Shown in pieces: positions 19,201 through 28,398 of a stretch of 64,000 bases of DNA. The notes beneath the pieces were generated by a model. That model did no database searches. It was not told the origin of the DNA and saw nothing but the letters and a program-made list of their open reading frames with translations. Within the stretch, counting starts at the first letter, position 1. The number at the start of each line of letters is the position of its first letter. Made by a program: the position numbers and the translations under genes. Source of the DNA: Kapaibacterium sp044224925 (GTDB lineage: Bacteria; Bacteroidota; Ignavibacteria; Kapaibacteriales; Kapaibacteriaceae); NCBI GenBank assembly GCA_044224925.1, contig JBGAJM010000003.1, positions 186,001 to 250,000 on the forward strand, given 5' to 3'.

Positions 19201-19928
19201 CGGATTCGTCGTGGACCTCACGAACACGACTTCTTATCGGTGACGAAGCTGCAGACAGACTCCAAAGATCGCATGTGTTGGTCGTCGGACTTGGCGGCGT
19301 TGGCTCGTATGCTGCAGAGTTCATCTGTCGGGCCGGCGTTGGTCGCATGACCATTGCCGATGGCGATGTGATCGATCCAAGCAATCGCAATCGCCAACTT
19401 CCTGCGCTCGTGTCAACACACGGACAGTACAAGGCCGACGTGATGCGTGAGCGCCTACAGCAGATCAATCCCGATCTGCAACTCATCGCGCTGAAGGAGT
19501 TCATGACGCCCGTTCGCGTCGAGCGACTGCTGCTCACCAAGTACGACTATATCGTCGACGCCATCGACTCGATCACGCCGAAGATCTATTTGCTGGTGAA
19601 TGCCCACGAGCGCGGACAGCGCATTGTGAGCAGCATGGGAGCCGGTGGACGTTTGGATCCAACACAGATCAGCGTGTCCGACATCTCTGAAACGCACAAC
19701 TGTCGCCTTGCCCGCTACGTTCGAAAGCGGTTGCAACGCAAAGGCATTCGCACCGGGATCAAGGCCGTCTTCTCACCCGAAGGTGCGCTCACGGATTCGC
19801 TCATGTTCACGGACGGGACGAACTTCAAGAAGAGCGCCTTCGGTACCATCTCCTATCTCCCTGCCGCCTTCGGCGGCGCGTGCGCAAGCGTTGTGGTGCG
19901 CGATCTCATCTCTACACCGCGACCATGA
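19197..19928 (+). CDS. tcdA: tRNA threonylcarbamoyladenosine dehydratase (TcdA/CsdL)
   Basis: The 243-residue E1-like protein has the nucleotide-binding loop VVGLGGVGSYAAEF (residues 29-42), DGDVIDPSNRNRQ, and YDYIVDAIDSITPK with the family's conserved Asp residues. This pattern is specific for TcdA, which uses ATP to cyclise t6A at position 37 of ANN-decoding tRNAs to ct6A. The start ATG (19197) overlaps the tatD stop as ATGA. Its partners CsdA/CsdE are not nearby. Its place beside two apparent wobble-uridine modification genes supports a tRNA anticodon-loop role. Confidence 0.9.
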   Translation: MTDSSWTSRTRLLIGDEAADRLQRSHVLVVGLGGVGSYAAEFICRAGVGRMTIADGDVIDPSNRNRQLPALVSTHGQYKADVMRERLQQINPDLQLIALKEFMTPVRVERLLLTKYDYIVDAIDSITPKIYLLVNAHERGQRIVSSMGAGGRLDPTQISVSDISETHNCRLARYVRKRLQRKGIRTGIKAVFSPEGALTDSLMFTDGTNFKKSAFGTISYLPAAFGGACASVVVRDLISTPRP

Positions 19929-20935
19929 CGTCGCCGATCATCGTTGGACAAGGCCTTGCCGGTTCACTGCTTGCATGGGAGTTCCTGCAACGCGGCATTG
20001 TCCCGACGGTGTACGATCCGTATGCGTTGACCACATCGTCCCGCATCGCCGCCGGCGTGATCAATCCCTTGATCGGCAAACGCAAACTCCAGCTCTCGTG
20101 GAATGCCGAGCGCCTTCTCCCTGCCGCCCTCAACACCTTTCGTCGCATGGAGGAAACGCTGGGCGTTCCCATCCTTCGCACCCCTCCCATCCTTCGCATC
20201 TTCGCAACACCAGAGCTTCGCCAGCAGTGGAAGGGCATGCAAGGCGGCAAGGATGTATCGTGGCTCCGTGTGGACGATGTTCCGGAAGGCACCTATCACG
20301 GCATTGATGTTCCGCATGGCGGCATCCTTGTTCGCGATGCGGCAATTGTCGACTTCGGCGCAGTGATCGATGGTGTGCGTGCGCGATTGCACACACATGG
20401 CGCCGTGCATGCGCACCGCTACGATGGTGGTGCCGACGATGCGACCGTGATCTGGTGTGAAGGATGGACGATGGCACAGCATCCGCTCTGGAACTGGATC
20501 CCAATGGAACCGGTGAAGGGCGAGGTCCTCGATGTACGGATCCCGACGTTGGATGCACAGCAGATCGTTGTTGGTGAGTGTGCCATCGTACCCATGTCGG
20601 ATGGGACGTTCCGCATCGGGTCGACGTATGACTGGGACGACCTCACGGAACTGCCCACGGCATCGGCACGGGAAGCGCTGTTGTATCAGTGCGGCAAGGT
20701 GGTGCACGACGCCGTGGAGGTGCTCGACCATCGCGCCGCCGTACGTCCGGCAGCGCGCAGCAAACGACCGTTCGTTGGTGTGCATCCCGAGCATCGACAC
20801 CATGCGGTCTTTAACGGACTCGGAACAAAAGGCGGTCTGGTGGGTCCGTACTACGCCCATCAGCTCGTCCGTCATCTCCTCGATGGTGATCCCATCGATG
20901 CCGACGTGGACATTCAACAATGGTGGACATCATGA
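19925..20935 (+). CDS. FAD-dependent oxidoreductase (DAO family), MnmC oxidase-domain-like, 336 aa
   Basis: The N-terminal Rossmann motif IIVGQGLAGSLLAWEFLQRG (residues 5-24) is followed by a conserved AAGVINPLIGKR segment, the FAD/substrate region with GSTYDWDD, and the C-terminal NGLGTKGGLVGPYYA dinucleotide-binding segment. The fold is D-amino-acid/glycine oxidase-like, as in the MnmC1 half of bifunctional MnmC, which turns cmnm5U34 into nm5U34 of tRNA. The assignment to that reaction is inferred mainly from its coupled neighbour mnmM, which methylates nm5U. The start overlaps the tcdA stop (ATGA at 19925). A generic amino-acid oxidase is the alternative. Confidence 0.75.
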   Translation: MTSPIIVGQGLAGSLLAWEFLQRGIVPTVYDPYALTTSSRIAAGVINPLIGKRKLQLSWNAERLLPAALNTFRRMEETLGVPILRTPPILRIFATPELRQQWKGMQGGKDVSWLRVDDVPEGTYHGIDVPHGGILVRDAAIVDFGAVIDGVRARLHTHGAVHAHRYDGGADDATVIWCEGWTMAQHPLWNWIPMEPVKGEVLDVRIPTLDAQQIVVGECAIVPMSDGTFRIGSTYDWDDLTELPTASAREALLYQCGKVVHDAVEVLDHRAAVRPAARSKRPFVGVHPEHRHHAVFNGLGTKGGLVGPYYAHQLVRHLLDGDPIDADVDIQQWWTS

Positions 20936-21483
20936 CGCTCTTTTCAACGCCGGTAGGCTACGTCCACATGCTCCTTCGCGCCCACGTGCATGAAGGCGAT
21001 GTGGTGATCGATGCAACGCACGGGAACGGCGGAGACACCCGACTCCTGCGGACACTCGTCGGATCCAAGGGCGTGGTCTATGCCTTTGACGTGCAGTTGC
21101 CCATGCGTGCCGATGTGGACATGACGGATGTGTTGCTCGTTGGACACGAGAACATGGCACGTCACGTCGCTGCCATCCATCATCGTCAGGTACGTGCCGT
21201 GGTGTTCAACCTTGGCTATCTGCCGGGCGGCGATAAAGCGCTCACGACGCATGTCGACACAACCGTTGAAGCCGTCGAGCAAGCGCTCACCCTTCTCGCA
21301 CCCGATGGCATCATCATCATCGTGTGTTACCAGCACGACGAAGGTCGACGGGAACTCGCAGCACTCCGAACGATGTTGTCTGCACTTCCGAGCGGCGTGC
21401 AAACGGCAACAGAAACGGTCTTTCTCAATCACGACGCCACCGCGCCGATCGTCCTCACCATTGCCGGAGTACAACGCACATGA
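20932..21483 (+). CDS. mnmM: MnmM (YtqB-type) tRNA nm5U34 methyltransferase
   Basis: The 183-residue class I SAM-dependent methyltransferase has DATHGNGGDT (residues 27-36, the SAM loop), VYAFDVQ, and the family signature VFNLGYLPGGDK (about 92-103), as in Bacillus YtqB. YtqB/MnmM methylates 5-aminomethyl(-2-thio)uridine at the tRNA wobble position. The ATG at 20932 forms an ATGA overlap with the upstream FAD oxidoreductase; an in-frame ATG at 20920 would give a longer overlap and is less likely. Together the two would rebuild in two proteins what bifunctional MnmC does in one. Confidence 0.88.
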   Translation: MTLFSTPVGYVHMLLRAHVHEGDVVIDATHGNGGDTRLLRTLVGSKGVVYAFDVQLPMRADVDMTDVLLVGHENMARHVAAIHHRQVRAVVFNLGYLPGGDKALTTHVDTTVEAVEQALTLLAPDGIIIIVCYQHDEGRRELAALRTMLSALPSGVQTATETVFLNHDATAPIVLTIAGVQRT

Positions 21484-22028
21484 CCACTTTTCTCACAACA
21501 CTCATTTTGATCGGTACCATGTTCATGGAAACGCCAGCACCACCCTCCGTCTACACGGGAACAGTGAATGATATCAACGGCAAGCCAGTGGATCTTGCCC
21601 AATACCAGGGACATGTATCCCTGATCGTGAATGTTGCCTCGTATTGCGGTTATACGAAGCAGTATACTGGACTTGAAGTTCTCTATCGTAACTACAAGGA
21701 TCGTGGTTTTGTGGTGCTTGGATTCCCGGCCAACGACTTCGGTGCCCAGGAACCTGGAACGGATACGGAGATCGCCCAATTCTGTCAATCCAAGTATGAT
21801 GTGACCTTCCCCTTGTTCTCCAAGATCACGGTGAAGGGCGAAGGCAAGTCGCCGCTGTACACAGTGCTCACGAACGGACGTGGCGATCGCGCTCTTGCAG
21901 GAGAGATCGGCTGGAACTTCGAGAAGTTCTTGATCGGCAAAGACGGACAGATCATCAAGCGATACAAGAGCAACGTGGAGCCATCGAGCGAAGAACTCCG
22001 TCAGGACATCGAAGCTGCTCTGAAATGA
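21480..22028 (+). CDS. Glutathione-peroxidase-family thiol peroxidase, exported
   Basis: The 182-residue protein has the family motifs NVASYCGYTKQYTGLE (peroxidatic Cys56), GFPANDFGAQEPGTD and W-FEKFLIGKDG. It reduces hydroperoxides, in bacteria usually with thioredoxin rather than glutathione. Residues 1-20 are hydrophobic (TTFLTTLILIGTMFM) and look like a signal or anchor segment, so it may act in the periplasm. It is the last gene of the tatD operon, joined by an ATGA overlap to mnmM. Its link to tRNA modification is unclear. Confidence 0.88.
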   Translation: MTTFLTTLILIGTMFMETPAPPSVYTGTVNDINGKPVDLAQYQGHVSLIVNVASYCGYTKQYTGLEVLYRNYKDRGFVVLGFPANDFGAQEPGTDTEIAQFCQSKYDVTFPLFSKITVKGEGKSPLYTVLTNGRGDRALAGEIGWNFEKFLIGKDGQIIKRYKSNVEPSSEELRQDIEAALK

Positions 22029-22060
22029 CCTCCATCAGTCCTTGGTTGGCAGAGGTTCAC

Positions 22061-22068
22061 TAACTTCG
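22061..22068 (+). promoter_or_regulatory. Putative -7 box TAACTTCG upstream of the efflux operon
   Basis: One mismatch to TAnnTTTG (TTCG form), 33 nt before the ATG at 22102. No -33 element at the ideal distance. Confidence 0.3.
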
Positions 22069-22101
22069 TGCCGATTCACGCACTCACCGGGGACTGTGAC
22101 C

Positions 22102-23250
22102 ATGGTCGTTCTTCGCACTTCCATCGTATTGTGGCTGTCGTTCTTCCTTTTCGCATGCTCGAAGAAGGAAGAGGCTGCTCAAGGTCCCGTACCGGTCACC
22201 GTTATTGTGGCAGAGCCTCGGGAGATGCCTGCCTACGTGGAGTATGTTGGCGAAACGGAAGCACCGCAGACCGTAGAGGTCCGTTCCAAGGTGGAGGGCT
22301 TCCTCGAGCGTGTGTCGTATACCGAGGCAGGACTCGTCAACCAGGGTCAGGCCTTGTTCACCATCGACCAACGTCCTTTCTTCGTCGCCGTTACCCAAGC
22401 CAAGGCCGATCTTGCCAAGGCCGAAGCGCATGCACTACGCTCAAAGCAGGACCTCGCGCGCATTCGTCCGCTCGCCGCACAGGACGCTGTTTCGAAGGCC
22501 GAACTTGATGCCGTCGTTGCAAAGGCCTCAGAAGCCGACGCTTCCGTAGAGGCGGCCCGTGCCCAGGTTCGTCAGAAAGAGATCGACCTCGGATACTGCA
22601 CCATTTCGTCTCCCATCACGGGTCGTGCGGACCGGTCGCTGATGAAGGTGGGAAGTTTCATTGCCAAGGGATCGACGCTGCTCACCACCGTGTCGAGCAT
22701 CGACCCCATCTGGGTGAACTTCCGGATCAGCGAACGTGAATACCTCGATGCCATGCGCCGACGGAGCGAAGCCGGACTCCGCAGCGAACCATCATCCTTC
22801 GATACGACCATTGCCTTGAGCTTGGTGGATGGAACACTGTATCCGCAGCTCGGCTTCATCAACCTGATCGATCGTGCCATCGATCTGAAGACCGGTACGC
22901 TTGGCGTCCGTTGTCAGTTCCCCAATGCGCAGCATCTGCTCCGACCGGGTCAGTATGCTCGCGTCCGCATTCAAGTAGGAAAGAATCCAACGGCGGTGCC
23001 GGTGCCACAACGTGCCATCACCGAAGTGCAGGGCAAGCGATTCGTCGTTGTTGTGAACAAGGATGGAACAGTGGCGCAACGTCCTGTTGTCACCGGTGCG
23101 CGGATCGGACCCCTGTGGGTGATCGAACAAGGCCTGTCGAGTGGTGACCAGGTGGTGGTGGAAGGTCTGTTGAAGCTCCGTCCCGGCACAAAGGTCAAGC
23201 CGACCGTCGTCACGCTCGAGAGTCTTACCGAACAAGCAAAGGGGAACTGA
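22102..23250 (+). CDS. RND efflux periplasmic adaptor (AcrA/MexA type), lipoprotein
   Basis: The 382-residue protein starts with a lipoprotein signal (FFLFAC, Cys19). It has the adaptor pattern: a beta-barrel/lipoyl half (VEVRSKVEGFLERVSY), a helical hairpin (AKADLAKAEA to SKAELDAVVAKA), the second lipoyl half (CTISSPITGRADRS) and the membrane-proximal domain (GDQVVVEGLLKLRPGTKV). It bridges the inner-membrane pump and the outer-membrane channel. The ATG at 22102 is chosen because it begins the lipoprotein signal. It lies 2 nt ahead of the pump gene, in a three-gene efflux operon. Confidence 0.93.
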   Translation: MVVLRTSIVLWLSFFLFACSKKEEAAQGPVPVTVIVAEPREMPAYVEYVGETEAPQTVEVRSKVEGFLERVSYTEAGLVNQGQALFTIDQRPFFVAVTQAKADLAKAEAHALRSKQDLARIRPLAAQDAVSKAELDAVVAKASEADASVEAARAQVRQKEIDLGYCTISSPITGRADRSLMKVGSFIAKGSTLLTTVSSIDPIWVNFRISEREYLDAMRRRSEAGLRSEPSSFDTTIALSLVDGTLYPQLGFINLIDRAIDLKTGTLGVRCQFPNAQHLLRPGQYARVRIQVGKNPTAVPVPQRAITEVQGKRFVVVVNKDGTVAQRPVVTGARIGPLWVIEQGLSSGDQVVVEGLLKLRPGTKVKPTVVTLESLTEQAKGN

Positions 23251-23252
23251 GC

Positions 23253-26200
23253 ATGTTCTCCAAGATCTTTATCGAGCGCCCGATCCTGGCGATGGTGATC
23301 AGCATTCTGATCACACTCATCGGTGGTGTGGCCATTCTTACGTTGCCCATTGCGCAATACCCACAGATCGTTCCACCGCAGATCTCCATCAACACCACCT
23401 ACTTGGGCGCCGATGCCAAAACAGTGGAGGAGAATGTTGCGCAGCCGATCGAGCAAGAGGTGAACGGGTCAGAGAACATGATCTACATGACGTCGAACAA
23501 TGCGTCGACGGGGACGCTCACCGGTACGGTCACGTACGAGGTGGGTAGTGATCAGGACATGGCATTGGTGGACGTGAACAATCGCGTGAACATCGCAAAG
23601 GCCAAACTTCCGCAGGACGTGCAACGATTTGGCGTCACGGTCAAGAAGAAGTCCTCCGCCATTCTCGTCATCCTCTCGCTGTATTCGAAGAATCCCGCCT
23701 ACGACGATGTGTTCTTGAGCAACTATGCCACCATCAACGTTGTGGACGCATTGAAGCGGATCCCCGGCGTTGGCGATGTGGCCATCTTCGGTGCGCGAGA
23801 CTATGGGATGCGCATCTGGTTGGATCCCGACAAGATGTCGCGCCTCGGCGTCACGTCGACCGACGTGATCAATGCCATCAACGAACAGAACAAGCAAGCA
23901 CCTGCCGGACAGACCGGACTGCCACCCACGAGCGATCCGCTCGAACTGCAGTACAGTGTGAACGTCAAGGGCCGACTGCAAGACACCACCGAGTTCTCCA
24001 ACATCGTGGTGCGTGCATTGAACGACGGCTCCTTTGTACGGATGAAGGACGTTGGTCGGGTGGTGCTCGAAGCACAGGACTACACACAGTCGTCACGCTT
24101 GAATGGCGGCGCGGCGGCGAACATCGGCGTCTATCAATTGCCGAGCGCGAATGCGCTCGATGTAGTGAAGCAGATCGAAGAGAAGATGAAGGAGATCGGT
24201 GAGGCATTGCCGAACGGCGTTGAATACTCGATGCCGTACAACACAACGATCTTCGTGGAGAAGTCCATCGAAGAAGTGGTGTCAACGCTCTTCGAGGCCA
24301 TCCTCCTCGTGCTCATCGTGGTATTCGTCTTCTTGCAGAACTGGCGTGCGACCCTCATTCCGATGTTGGCCGTACCCGTATCGCTCGTAGGAACCTTCGG
24401 CATGTTCGTCATGCTCGGATTCAGCATCAACCTGCTCACGCTCTTCGGCTTGGTGCTGGCCATCGGTATCGTGGTCGACGATGCCATTGTAGTGGTAGAG
24501 GCCGTGTCCGAGAAGATGGAACACGGTATGGATTCGAAGACCGCATCCATCGAGGCCATGAAGGAGGTCGGCGGTCCGGTGATCGCCATTGCAATGATCC
24601 TCATTGCCGTGTTCGTTCCCGTTGCCTTCATGGGCGGCATCGCCGGTCAGATGTATCAACAGTTCGCTCTCACCCTTGCCGGTTCTGTTGCCCTTTCCGC
24701 CATCGTTGCCCTTACCCTTACGCCTGCCCTTACGGCCTTGATGCTCAAGAAGCATGAGCCGATGGGTGGACCGATCGGAAAGTTCTTCGCATGGTTCAAT
24801 CGCGTGTTCGAACGTGGTACCACCACGTATGTGAACGGTGTGCGATTCCTCTCGCGCAAGCTCTTGCTCGTCGTGCTCACGTTGCTGGCCATCATGGCCG
24901 CCACGTACGGACTGTTCAATACGGTGCCAACAGGGTTCATTCCGGAAGAGGATCAAGGCGCCTGCTTCGTCTTCGTGCAGTTGCCCAATGCCGCTTCGCT
25001 TGGACGGACGAGCGAGACCATCCGGCAGGTGGAGGAGATCGTCCGAAAGGACGAGAACGTGAAGGATGTTGTGTCGTTCATCGGGAACAACTTGGTCTCG
25101 GGTGTGTCCGGATCGAACAACGGTTCCTTGATCGTGACGTTCAAGCCGTTCGATGAGCGACCGAACAAGGACCAAAGTGTGTTCGAGATCCTGAAGCGAT
25201 TGAAAGCCAGTCTCAGTGCGGTTCCCAGCGCCGTTGTGATCCCGTTCAATCTTCCGCCGATCATCGGACTTGGCAATGCCGGTGGATTCCAGTTCGAATT
25301 GCAGGATCGTACAGGTGGTGATCCCGCAGAGCTTGCTCGCGTGACAAAGGAGTTCATGGCGAAGGCTTCGCAACGAAAAGAGCTGGCCGGGTTGAGCTCG
25401 TCGTTTCGTGCAGACGTGCCGCAGATCGGCCTCGAGATCGATCGCGAGAAAGTGAAGACGCTCAACGTTCCACTTGGCGATGTGATGACCACATTGCAGT
25501 CGTTGTTGGGCGGATACTATGTGAACGATATCACGATGTTCGGCAAGACCTTCAAGGTCTACATCCAGGCAGAGGCCAATAAGCGCGCCAAGCCGGAGGA
25601 CATCGATCGGTATCATGTGCGCACGTTGAACGGCGACATGGTACCGCTCAGCACCGTTACGCATTCGGTGCCCATGAACGGCCCGTCGTACACGTACCGA
25701 TACAACCTGTATCGCACAGCAGAGATCGCAGGCGCGGCAGCACCGGGCTATAGCTCTGGCGATGCCATCGCTGCGATGGAAGAAGTTGCGAAATCGGACC
25801 TGCCACCTGGCTATGGATTCGAATGGACCGGTACGGCCTTCCAAGAGAAGAAGTCGGGAAGTCAGACCATCTTCATCTTCGGCATGGCCATCGTGATGGT
25901 GTTCCTGCTGCTGGCAGCGCTCTACGAATCATGGTCGATCCCGTTCGCCGTGATCTTGGCCGTACCGATCGCCGTGTTCGGTGCCATGGTGGGGCAGTTC
26001 GCGCGTGGACTTGAGAACAACATCTATGCACAGATCGGATTGGTGATGCTCATCGGCCTTGCGGCCAAGAACGCCATCCTGATCGTGGAGTTCGCAAAGC
26101 TCAAACAGGACGAGGATAAACTCTCCACTGTCGATGCTGCCCTGATGGCCGCGAAGTTGCGCTTCCGACCGATCTTGATGACGTCGTTCGCCTTCATCCT

Positions 26201-26360
26201 TGGTGTGGTGCCGCTTGTGATCGCCTCGGGTGCCGGTGCCGCATCGCGCAATGCACTCGGCACGGCCGTGTTCGCAGGAATGCTCATCGCTACGATGTTC
26301 GGTGTGTATACGGTGCCATCCCTCTACGTTCTGATCGCTGGCAGAAAGGGCAAGCCATGA
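23253..26360 (+). CDS. RND multidrug efflux pump (HAE1 family, AcrB type)
   Basis: The 1035-residue protein is full length for AcrB (1049 in E. coli). It starts with FFIERPI-like MFSKIFIERPILAMVISI, has twelve membrane helices in two sets of six, and two large periplasmic loops. In helix 4 the segment LVLAIGIVVDDAIVVVEAV carries the paired Asp proton-relay residues; LIGLAAKNAILIVEFAK in the second half has the matching Lys. It pumps hydrophobic drugs, detergents or dyes out using the proton gradient. No regulator gene is adjacent. Its stop overlaps the start of the channel gene (ATGA at 26357). Confidence 0.96.
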   Translation: MFSKIFIERPILAMVISILITLIGGVAILTLPIAQYPQIVPPQISINTTYLGADAKTVEENVAQPIEQEVNGSENMIYMTSNNASTGTLTGTVTYEVGSDQDMALVDVNNRVNIAKAKLPQDVQRFGVTVKKKSSAILVILSLYSKNPAYDDVFLSNYATINVVDALKRIPGVGDVAIFGARDYGMRIWLDPDKMSRLGVTSTDVINAINEQNKQAPAGQTGLPPTSDPLELQYSVNVKGRLQDTTEFSNIVVRALNDGSFVRMKDVGRVVLEAQDYTQSSRLNGGAAANIGVYQLPSANALDVVKQIEEKMKEIGEALPNGVEYSMPYNTTIFVEKSIEEVVSTLFEAILLVLIVVFVFLQNWRATLIPMLAVPVSLVGTFGMFVMLGFSINLLTLFGLVLAIGIVVDDAIVVVEAVSEKMEHGMDSKTASIEAMKEVGGPVIAIAMILIAVFVPVAFMGGIAGQMYQQFALTLAGSVALSAIVALTLTPALTALMLKKHEPMGGPIGKFFAWFNRVFERGTTTYVNGVRFLSRKLLLVVLTLLAIMAATYGLFNTVPTGFIPEEDQGACFVFVQLPNAASLGRTSETIRQVEEIVRKDENVKDVVSFIGNNLVSGVSGSNNGSLIVTFKPFDERPNKDQSVFEILKRLKASLSAVPSAVVIPFNLPPIIGLGNAGGFQFELQDRTGGDPAELARVTKEFMAKASQRKELAGLSSSFRADVPQIGLEIDREKVKTLNVPLGDVMTTLQSLLGGYYVNDITMFGKTFKVYIQAEANKRAKPEDIDRYHVRTLNGDMVPLSTVTHSVPMNGPSYTYRYNLYRTAEIAGAAAPGYSSGDAIAAMEEVAKSDLPPGYGFEWTGTAFQEKKSGSQTIFIFGMAIVMVFLLLAALYESWSIPFAVILAVPIAVFGAMVGQFARGLENNIYAQIGLVMLIGLAAKNAILIVEFAKLKQDEDKLSTVDAALMAAKLRFRPILMTSFAFILGVVPLVIASGAGAASRNALGTAVFAGMLIATMFGVYTVPSLYVLIAGRKGKP

Positions 26361-27775
26361 ACTTGTCACTCGTCACTCGTCACCCATCACGCCTCCTTGT
26401 CACTTGTCACTTGTTACTTGTCACTCTCTTGGTGGGCTGCTCCATGGCACCCCGCTATGAGCGCCCCGATCTGAGAACGCCAACGGTCTTCCGAGGCGAC
26501 ACGCTCGTTCCGGATTCAGTGACCGTTGCCTCGTTGAAGTGGTTCGACCTGTTTCGTGATACGACCCTTCGATCATTGATCGACACAGCGCTCGTGAACA
26601 ATAACGATCTGCTTGTTGCCGCAGCTCGGATCGACCAAGCCCGCGCACAGTATGGTGTGAGCACGGCCGATCGACTTCCGCAACTCAATGCCAATGTTGG
26701 CGCGCAGCGACAACAGTATCCTGAATCTGTCACGACCTATTTGCCGAATCGAACGTTGAACACGTTCACGGGATCGATGGATGTGAGCTATGAAGCGGAC
26801 ATCTGGGGCAAGTATGCATCGGCCCAGGAAGCTGCACGTCGTGCCATGTTCGCCACAGAGGCCGGACGGAGCGCCGTGATCACGTCGGTGGTGGCCGCAA
26901 CGGCGCAAGCCTATCTCGAGCTCGTCGAGTTGCATTGGGAATTGGAGATCTCGAAACGCACAGCAACGTCGCGATTGGGATCGTTGAATCTCGTGAAGAG
27001 CAGAAAAGAGTTCGGTGTTGCGAACGACCTTGATGTCCGTCAGGCAGAAGGCCAGTACTACACGGCCACTGCAACGATCCCGGACATCGAGCGGGCCATC
27101 ATGAACAAGGAGAATCAGATCAACGTCCTCCTTGGTCGAAACCCATCGTCGGTCTCGATCGGCGATTCCTTGGGTGCACAACTCACATCGCCAACGTTGC
27201 CGGCAGGAATGCCGTCGACGTTACTGCAACGTCGACCCGACATCATAGCAGCCGAAGAGAATCTACTCTCTGCCAATGCCAACATCGGCGTTGCCCGTGC
27301 CGCCTTCTTTCCTTCCATCTCCCTTACGGCAGGAGCGGGCTTCTTCGGTCGTGACGTGTCCAACATGTTCAACCCCGCCGGAGCCGTGTGGAATCTTGGT
27401 GCCAATGCCTTGCAACCGTTGTTCCAGGGTGGCAGGTTGAATGCCAATCTCGACTATTCCTATGCCGTGAAGAACGAGGCCATCGCACAGTATCGCAAGA
27501 CGGTGCTGACGGCCATGGAAGAAGTGTCGAACAGTATCGTCAACTATCGCAAGTACGGTCAAGTGCGTGCAGAGCAGGAAAAGCTCGTGAACGCCTTGCG
27601 CTCCGAATTGAAGCTGGCGAATCTTCGCTATGAAGGCGGCTATACCAGCTACCTCCAAGTATTGGATTCTCAACGCTCGCTCTTCCAAGCCGAGCTTGAT
27701 CTTGCGCGGATCCGGTTGTATGAGCTTCGCAGTGCCGTGCAACTGTACAAGGCGCTTGGTGGAGGGTGGCAATGA
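26357..27775 (+). CDS. RND outer-membrane efflux channel lipoprotein (OprM/NodT family) with repeat-derived signal peptide
   Basis: The 472-residue protein has the OprM layout: lipid Cys28 (LLVGC), MAPRYERPD, two homologous halves rich in long helices, GVARAAFFPSISLTAGAGF, and a C-terminal LRYEGGYTSYLQVLDSQRSLFQAEL segment. It forms the trimeric outer-membrane exit tunnel for the AcrA/AcrB-like proteins. Nearly all of the signal peptide (residues 2-25) is written by a 7-bp tandem repeat (26361-26427), giving LVTRHP, LLVTCH and LLLVTL. The next in-frame Met is after the lipid Cys, so there is no repeat-free lipoprotein start. The start overlaps the pump stop; the end overlaps maf. Confidence 0.92.
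   Translation: MNLSLVTRHPSRLLVTCHLLLVTLLVGCSMAPRYERPDLRTPTVFRGDTLVPDSVTVASLKWFDLFRDTTLRSLIDTALVNNNDLLVAAARIDQARAQYGVSTADRLPQLNANVGAQRQQYPESVTTYLPNRTLNTFTGSMDVSYEADIWGKYASAQEAARRAMFATEAGRSAVITSVVAATAQAYLELVELHWELEISKRTATSRLGSLNLVKSRKEFGVANDLDVRQAEGQYYTATATIPDIERAIMNKENQINVLLGRNPSSVSIGDSLGAQLTSPTLPAGMPSTLLQRRPDIIAAEENLLSANANIGVARAAFFPSISLTAGAGFFGRDVSNMFNPAGAVWNLGANALQPLFQGGRLNANLDYSYAVKNEAIAQYRKTVLTAMEEVSNSIVNYRKYGQVRAEQEKLVNALRSELKLANLRYEGGYTSYLQVLDSQRSLFQAELDLARIRLYELRSAVQLYKALGGGWQ
26361..26427 (+). repeat. 7-bp tandem repeat (TCACTCG/TCACTTG) inside a signal peptide coding region
   Basis: TCAC or a near match recurs at 26366, 26373, 26380, 26387, then, after one degenerate unit and a 1-nt slip, at 26400, 26407, 26414 (TTAC) and 26421. 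The unit CGTCACT is the exact reverse complement of the AGTGACG array at 15658-15710. Confidence 0.9.
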
Positions 27776-28398
27776 GCAAGGTGGCGCTGAACACATTGCT
27801 TCAGCTACCGTTGCCGTTGGTCCTTGCGTCGAGATCACCTCGACGTGAAGCATTGCTGCGACATGTGGGCTTTGCCTTCGACGTGATGGTGCCGGATGTG
27901 GATGAGGATGCCGTGTCGACATCGATGGATCCCGCAGCCTATGTCGAGCATCTGGCCGTGCTCAAGGCCCAGCGCGGCGCAGAGCTCGTGTCGCGTCCGT
28001 CCATTGTGATCGGTAGCGACACCACCGTCGTCCTCGATGGTCAGGTGCTCAACAAACCTTCTGATGCCGACGATGCCGTGCGCATGCTGAGTACGCTCAG
28101 CGGACGTACGCACACCGTGTACACAGGCATCGCCTTGATCGACACGCGCACACTCGTCTGCACGTCGGCTGTTCGGTCGACCCATGTAACCTTTCGCGAG
28201 CTGGATGCGATGGAGATACGGGCATACGTGGACACGGGATCTCCGCTCGACAAGGCCGGTGCCTATGGAATTCAGGATGATTTCGGGGCGGTCTTTGTGA
28301 GCAGGGTGGAAGGGTGTTACTACACCATCGTGGGACTTCCATTGGAATTGCTCTACACAGAGTTGCGCGCATTCGTAGCAAGGATCGGTCATGCATAG
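27772..28398 (+). CDS. maf: Maf family nucleotide pyrophosphatase
   Basis: The 208-residue protein has the Maf signatures LVLASRSPRREALLR (residues 17-30), the catalytic Asp segment IGSDTTVVLDGQVLNKP, GRTHTVYTGIAL, and the PLDKAGAYGIQD...G-YY-IVGLPL C-terminal block. Maf hydrolyses dTTP, UTP and modified pyrimidine nucleotides and is linked to cell-division control. The ATG at 27772 overlaps the efflux-channel stop (ATGA), and the 3' end overlaps the ABC permease gene by 8 nt, so it is co-transcribed with both. Confidence 0.93.
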   Translation: MSKVALNTLLQLPLPLVLASRSPRREALLRHVGFAFDVMVPDVDEDAVSTSMDPAAYVEHLAVLKAQRGAELVSRPSIVIGSDTTVVLDGQVLNKPSDADDAVRMLSTLSGRTHTVYTGIALIDTRTLVCTSAVRSTHVTFRELDAMEIRAYVDTGSPLDKAGAYGIQDDFGAVFVSRVEGCYYTIVGLPLELLYTELRAFVARIGHA

